From Lachnospiraceae bacterium (GTDB lineage Bacteria; Bacillota_A; Clostridia; Lachnospirales; Lachnospiraceae): a stretch of 64,000 nucleotides of DNA. Below the pieces are notes generated by a model. The model saw only the letters and a program-made list of their open reading frames with translations. It was not told the DNA's origin and searched no databases. The stretch spans positions 17,985 through 81,984 of the forward strand of contig JAGAIR010000005.1 of assembly GCA_017626435.1 (NCBI GenBank), given 5' to 3'. Of the stretch, positions 60,937-64,000 are shown piece by piece (the first letter of the stretch is position 1; each line of letters starts with the position of its first letter). A program made the translations under genes and the position numbers.

Positions 60937-61884
60937 ATGCATCGTGTTGCCTCTACCATTCACCTGGAAGCCGCCCGCAGACTGCATCTGACAGGAAAGG
61001 GCATCGGCATCGCTATTTTTGATACCGGCGTTGGATATCATCCTGATATTACCCTTCCTCCAACCCGCCTTGTTACCTTTATCGATACCATTAACAATCG
61101 TTCTGACTTTTATGATGATAACGGTCATGGTACTCATATCACAGGCATTATAGGCGGAAACGGCACTGCCAGCAACAAACGCTATGAGGGTATTGCACCT
61201 GAATGCCATTTTATCATGATAAAAGTTCTGAATCAACGCGGGGAAGGAAATACCGAAAATGTGCTTGCCGGTATCCAATGGCTGCTAAATAACCATCAAA
61301 AATATAATATCCGTATTGTAAACATCTCTGTAGGGAGCAGCCGCGGAAAACATTTTGATGAATCCTCTCCTCTGGTAAAAGGAGTCAATCAGCTTTGGAG
61401 TGCCGGGCTTGTCGTTCTGACCGCAGCCGGCAATCATGGACCAGAGCCGAATAGTATCGGTGCTCCCGGGAACAGCCGGAAAATTATCACCGTTGGTGCC
61501 TCTGATGTGATGCAGACTGGAAACGGACGTGACTACTCTGGTCGGGGACCTACAGAAAATTGTATCAAAAAGCCGGATATTGTAGCGCCTGGCTCTAATA
61601 TTGTCAGCTGCCAGCCACTTCCTTACTCTTCCGCTTATCCCCGTCTCTATGGTTCCTCTGCCCAGACGACATATTCCATGGATAAAATATACCGCAGCCG
61701 AAGCGGCACCTCCATGTCTACTCCGGTCGTAAGCGGATGCATCGCCCTGCTCCTACAGCAAAGACCTTACATGACCAACCGTGAAGTAAAGATGCACTTA
61801 AAAAAGACCGCACTCAATCTTGGCTATAGTCATGCACGTCAGGGCTGGGGTCTGATCCAGCTGGATCGGTTATTATATTATTAA
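60937..61884 (+). CDS. Subtilisin-like serine peptidase (S8), intracellular type
   Basis: A 315-residue subtilase with the full triad: aspartate in GIAIFDTGVGYHP, histidine in DDNGHGTHITGI and serine in SGTSMSTPVVSG. There is no signal peptide or propeptide, which resembles intracellular serine proteases (ISP) of Bacillus that degrade cytoplasmic proteins. AAAGGAGA lies before the ATG. Stands alone, divergent from the glycerophosphotransferase operon. Confidence 0.93.
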   Translation: MHRVASTIHLEAARRLHLTGKGIGIAIFDTGVGYHPDITLPPTRLVTFIDTINNRSDFYDDNGHGTHITGIIGGNGTASNKRYEGIAPECHFIMIKVLNQRGEGNTENVLAGIQWLLNNHQKYNIRIVNISVGSSRGKHFDESSPLVKGVNQLWSAGLVVLTAAGNHGPEPNSIGAPGNSRKIITVGASDVMQTGNGRDYSGRGPTENCIKKPDIVAPGSNIVSCQPLPYSSAYPRLYGSSAQTTYSMDKIYRSRSGTSMSTPVVSGCIALLLQQRPYMTNREVKMHLKKTALNLGYSHARQGWGLIQLDRLLYY

Positions 61885-61886
61885 AA

Positions 61887-61949
61887 CAGAAAAAAGGTTG
61901 TGCAACAGAAACTATCCTACTGTGTAGCCGGTATCTATCTGCACAACCT
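61887..61949 (-). terminator. Terminator of the cheV-like gene
   Basis: A perfect 10-bp stem AGGTTGTGCA / TGCACAACCT around a 35-nt loop; a T-rich tract follows on the minus strand. Confidence 0.75.
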
Positions 61950-62010
61950 ATGTATCCGTTTCAAAACGATAACCTGTCTATTTGCACCATGCTCCCTCAC
62001 ATTCAATGAA

Positions 62011-62913
62011 TCATGCCAGAAGTCTGTCTAATTCCTCAATGAATTTTCCCATCTCATTTTTGGATAATTGGGCATCAGCTCCCAATGCCTCTCCTTTTTT
62101 TCGCATATCATCGTTAATTAAGGATGAAAAAATAACTACTGGAATTTCCCGTAATACCGGATCTTCTTTCATCATCTTCAAAAGACGGTGCCCATCCATC
62201 TGAGGCATTTCAATATCCGTAACCACACAGCTTACATTTTCCTTCAAGGTTCCCTCTGCTTTATATTTCTGCAAAAGTTCCCATAACTCTAATCCATTGT
62301 TATTCGGGATCACATTGACATATCCCGCTTTGGTCAATCCATCGTAAATCAACATACTGAGCAACTGGGAATCTTCCGCAAACAAAATCGGCGAACTATT
62401 CTCTCTGCGCTCTCCCAACGCCTCCACATCTGACAGCCGGATACCTGATTCTGGTGCAATATCTGCAACAATTTTTTCAAAATCAAGCAGCAATACCAAC
62501 TTTCCATCTAAATTTACAATTCCTGTGGTCACACTTTTCGGAGAATTACTGATCATACTATCTGGTTTAATAATCTGACTCCAGTTTACACGATGTATCC
62601 CGACCACTCCATGTACGTGAAAACCTGCACTGACTGCATTGAAATTGGTGATCAAAAACATATCCTGTGTCTCTTCTTCTGTCTTTTTTGGCATTCCCAA
62701 ACATTTCGACAGATCAATAATTGAAATCGTCTCTCCTCTGGTACTAAATGCCCCTTCCAGATAAGGATGTCCATTTGGAATCGGGGTCAATGGCTGGTAT
62801 GTAAGAATCTCTCTAATCTTAGCCACATTGATTCCATAATAATTGCCACCTACCAAAAATTCCAGGATTTCCAGTTCATTGGTGCCGCTCTCTAACAAAA
62901 TATTTGTGTCCAT
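62011..62913 (-). CDS. cheV: Chemotaxis coupling protein CheV
   Basis: A 300-residue protein with an N-terminal CheW domain (EILEFLVGGNYYGINVAKI) and a C-terminal response-regulator receiver domain. The receiver has acidic EDSQLL and the phospho-acceptor aspartate in CVVTDIEMPQMDGHRLL. A conserved lysine appears in QLSKNEMGKF. CheV links chemoreceptors to CheA and tunes adaptation. This indicates a motile, flagellated cell. No other chemotaxis genes lie nearby, and it has its own promoter (63013-63041) and terminator. Confidence 0.9.
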   Translation of the reverse strand: MDTNILLESGTNELEILEFLVGGNYYGINVAKIREILTYQPLTPIPNGHPYLEGAFSTRGETISIIDLSKCLGMPKKTEEETQDMFLITNFNAVSAGFHVHGVVGIHRVNWSQIIKPDSMISNSPKSVTTGIVNLDGKLVLLLDFEKIVADIAPESGIRLSDVEALGERRENSSPILFAEDSQLLSMLIYDGLTKAGYVNVIPNNNGLELWELLQKYKAEGTLKENVSCVVTDIEMPQMDGHRLLKMMKEDPVLREIPVVIFSSLINDDMRKKGEALGADAQLSKNEMGKFIEELDRLLA

Positions 62914-63012
62914 ATTTCACCTCATCTCTGCTCCAGAAAATAATTTAACTCATAACTTTTCTGTGTCTTCCAAAAAATCATTTTTCTCGAACGTAGTAAA
63001 TAACTATATTCC

Positions 63013-63041
63013 ATTTTACTATAGCCACCTTTGATTTGCAA
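63013..63041 (-). promoter_or_regulatory. Promoter of cheV
   Basis: TTGCAA, 17-bp spacer, TAAAAT on the minus strand; the leader is about 95 nt. The housekeeping-type promoter is notable for a chemotaxis gene. Confidence 0.55.
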
Positions 63042-63099
63042 GTATACATTCTCTTTGGTATTCTATTTTTCATTATACCGCTGGATTTCATTTCATATT

Positions 63100-63128
63100 T
63101 TGACAGATGTTCTAAAATTCATTACAAT
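63100..63128 (+). promoter_or_regulatory. Promoter of aroK
   Basis: TTGACA (63100-63105), 17-bp spacer, TACAAT (63123-63128). Confidence 0.65.
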
Positions 63129-63206
63129 GGGAAAAGTTAAACTAGTGTCTAATGATACGGATACAAATCTAAAAATAGTAATTTTTATAGAAAGGAAACA
63201 TCATTG

Positions 63207-63722
63207 ATGGATAATATTATTCTTATTGGAATGCCTGGTGCAGGTAAAAGTACAGTCGGTGTCGTACTGGCAAAAAATCTGGGATATTCTTTTCTGGATT
63301 CTGATCTGTTGATTCAGGAAAAAGAGCATATGATACTTCATGATATCATAGAAAAATACGGATTAGAAGGTTTTAATCAAATAGAAAATGAAGTAAATTC
63401 CTCTATTCAGGCAAAAAAAACTGTTATTGCCACTGGGGGCAGTGTCATTTATGGCAAAGAAGCCATGATGCATTTAAAATCAATAGGAACTGTGATCTAC
63501 CTGAAACTGCCCTACCAGGAACTGAAATGCCGTTTAGGCGACTTAAATCAACGAGGGGTTTCTATCCGTCAGGGACAAACCCTGGCAGAATTATATAACG
63601 AAAGAATCCCTCTCTATGAAAAATATGCGGATATTACCATAGACTGCCAAAACTATTCCATTCGGGAAACAGTAAAGCAAATTGCAGATTCCGTCAGAGG
63701 AGATCTGTCCACCAACTTATAA
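63207..63722 (+). CDS. aroK: Shikimate kinase
   Basis: Phosphorylates shikimate at the 3-hydroxyl in the aromatic amino acid pathway. The 171-residue P-loop kinase has GMPGAGKSTVG, the shikimate-binding LDSDLLIQ region and GGSVIYG. The ATG at 63207 is preferred; a TTG just before it is in frame. AAAGGA lies upstream. tyrA of the same pathway is far away (18766-19644). Confidence 0.93.
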   Translation: MDNIILIGMPGAGKSTVGVVLAKNLGYSFLDSDLLIQEKEHMILHDIIEKYGLEGFNQIENEVNSSIQAKKTVIATGGSVIYGKEAMMHLKSIGTVIYLKLPYQELKCRLGDLNQRGVSIRQGQTLAELYNERIPLYEKYADITIDCQNYSIRETVKQIADSVRGDLSTNL

Positions 63723-63760
63723 CATCTCCTCTAAACTATTTTGCAAGTTCGGTAAACTAT

Positions 63761-63800
63761 AAACAAAAAAACCAATATCTTTTCTATGATATTGGTTCTC
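63761..63800 (-). terminator. Terminator downstream of the 23S rRNA gene
   Basis: A perfect 9-bp stem ACCAATATC / GATATTGGT (63771-63796); on the minus strand it is followed by a long T run. It closes the rRNA operon, about 60 bp after the 23S end. Confidence 0.85.
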
Positions 63801-63853
63801 TGATTTTCATATCTTCAAAACTGTATACCGATCTCATCCTGCTCTTGTAACTT

Positions 63854-64000
63854 TTGGTCAAGCCTTCGACCTATTAGTGACAGTCAGCTCCATGTGTTGC
63901 CACACTTCCACCTCTGCCCTATCTACCTCATCGTCTTTAAGGGGTCTTATTGGATCATCTCCAGGGATATCTCATCTTAAGGGGGGCTTCACGCTTAGAT
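63854..64000 (-). rRNA. 23S ribosomal RNA, 3' end (partial)
   Basis: The complement of this stretch reads through the conserved 23S 3' region: ATCTAAGCGTGAAGCC, then GGAAGTGTGG, then ACTAATAGGTCGAAGG and CTTGACC, which pairs with the 23S 5' end. The gene runs off the right edge. No 5S gene lies between its 3' end and the terminator. Confidence 0.93.

Overview
The window reads as a chromosomal segment of a Gram-positive gut-type Clostridium relative, most likely a motile, spore-forming member of the Lachnospiraceae. The support is: low-to-moderate GC; clostridial-type DHFR, HemZ, HflX and Rel proteins; pyruvate formate-lyase fermentation; dipicolinate synthase (a spore gene pair); a CheV chemotaxis protein; and plant-glucan enzymes (cellobiose phosphorylase, GH5 glucanase). 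No plasmid, prophage or CRISPR array is visible. I cannot name the genus with confidence; a Roseburia/Agathobacter/Butyrivibrio-like organism would fit.

Layout. 1-570: 3' end of a GH94 cellobiose phosphorylase gene, closed by a bidirectional terminator. 659-5706 (minus): an unknown charged protein, the TPR lipoprotein-hflX-folA operon, and two small regulators (BlaI/MecI type and Rrf2 type with three cysteines). 5861-10387 (minus): a 1508-residue secreted protein of about eleven Ig-like domains with a lysine-rich tail. 10600-13739 (minus): pflA and pflB. 13977-15221 (minus): a solitary serine recombinase, separated from pflB by a strong 43-bp inverted repeat. 15272-18583 (minus): a class A penicillin-binding protein and a small membrane protein, divergent from tyrA, pcrA, a small acidic membrane protein and argH (18766-24139, plus). 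24327-28964 (minus): a FIVAR-rich surface protein and a GH5 glucanase. The GH5 gene has a long untranslated leader preceded by a cluster of Spo0A-box-like motifs.

29582-33815 (minus): a MarR regulator and a heterodimeric ABC exporter. 34049-36469: leuS. 36620-41792 (minus): ABC ATPase, FtsX-type permease and a YhgE-like heptad-rich secreted protein. 41979-51061 (minus): a string of housekeeping genes: a 58-residue acidic protein, a C39-like peptidase, rel, an MBL hydrolase, hemZ, an HD-GYP protein, aspS and a PAP2 phosphatase. 51158-52255: a GNAT protein, divergent from asnB (52503-54356). 54380-55772: dpaB and dpaA. 55893-60795: two CDP-glycerol glycerophosphotransferase-family proteins flanking a fibronectin-type-III secreted protein. 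60937-61884: an intracellular-type subtilase. 62011-62913: cheV. 63207-63722: aroK. From about 63854 to the end: the 3' end of a 23S rRNA gene on the minus strand, with no 5S gene between it and its terminator.

Functionally the window mixes core metabolism, cell-envelope construction and surface or secreted proteins for fibre use. The most interesting non-coding signals are the Spo0A-box cluster and leader upstream of the GH5 gene, the 43-bp palindrome beside the recombinase, a GCGC stem-loop just upstream of the ribosome binding sites of at least two genes, and operator-like palindromes at the rrf2-type, marR and ABC-FtsX promoters. I did not find a clear, previously undescribed multi-gene system; the candidates are ranked in the findings.
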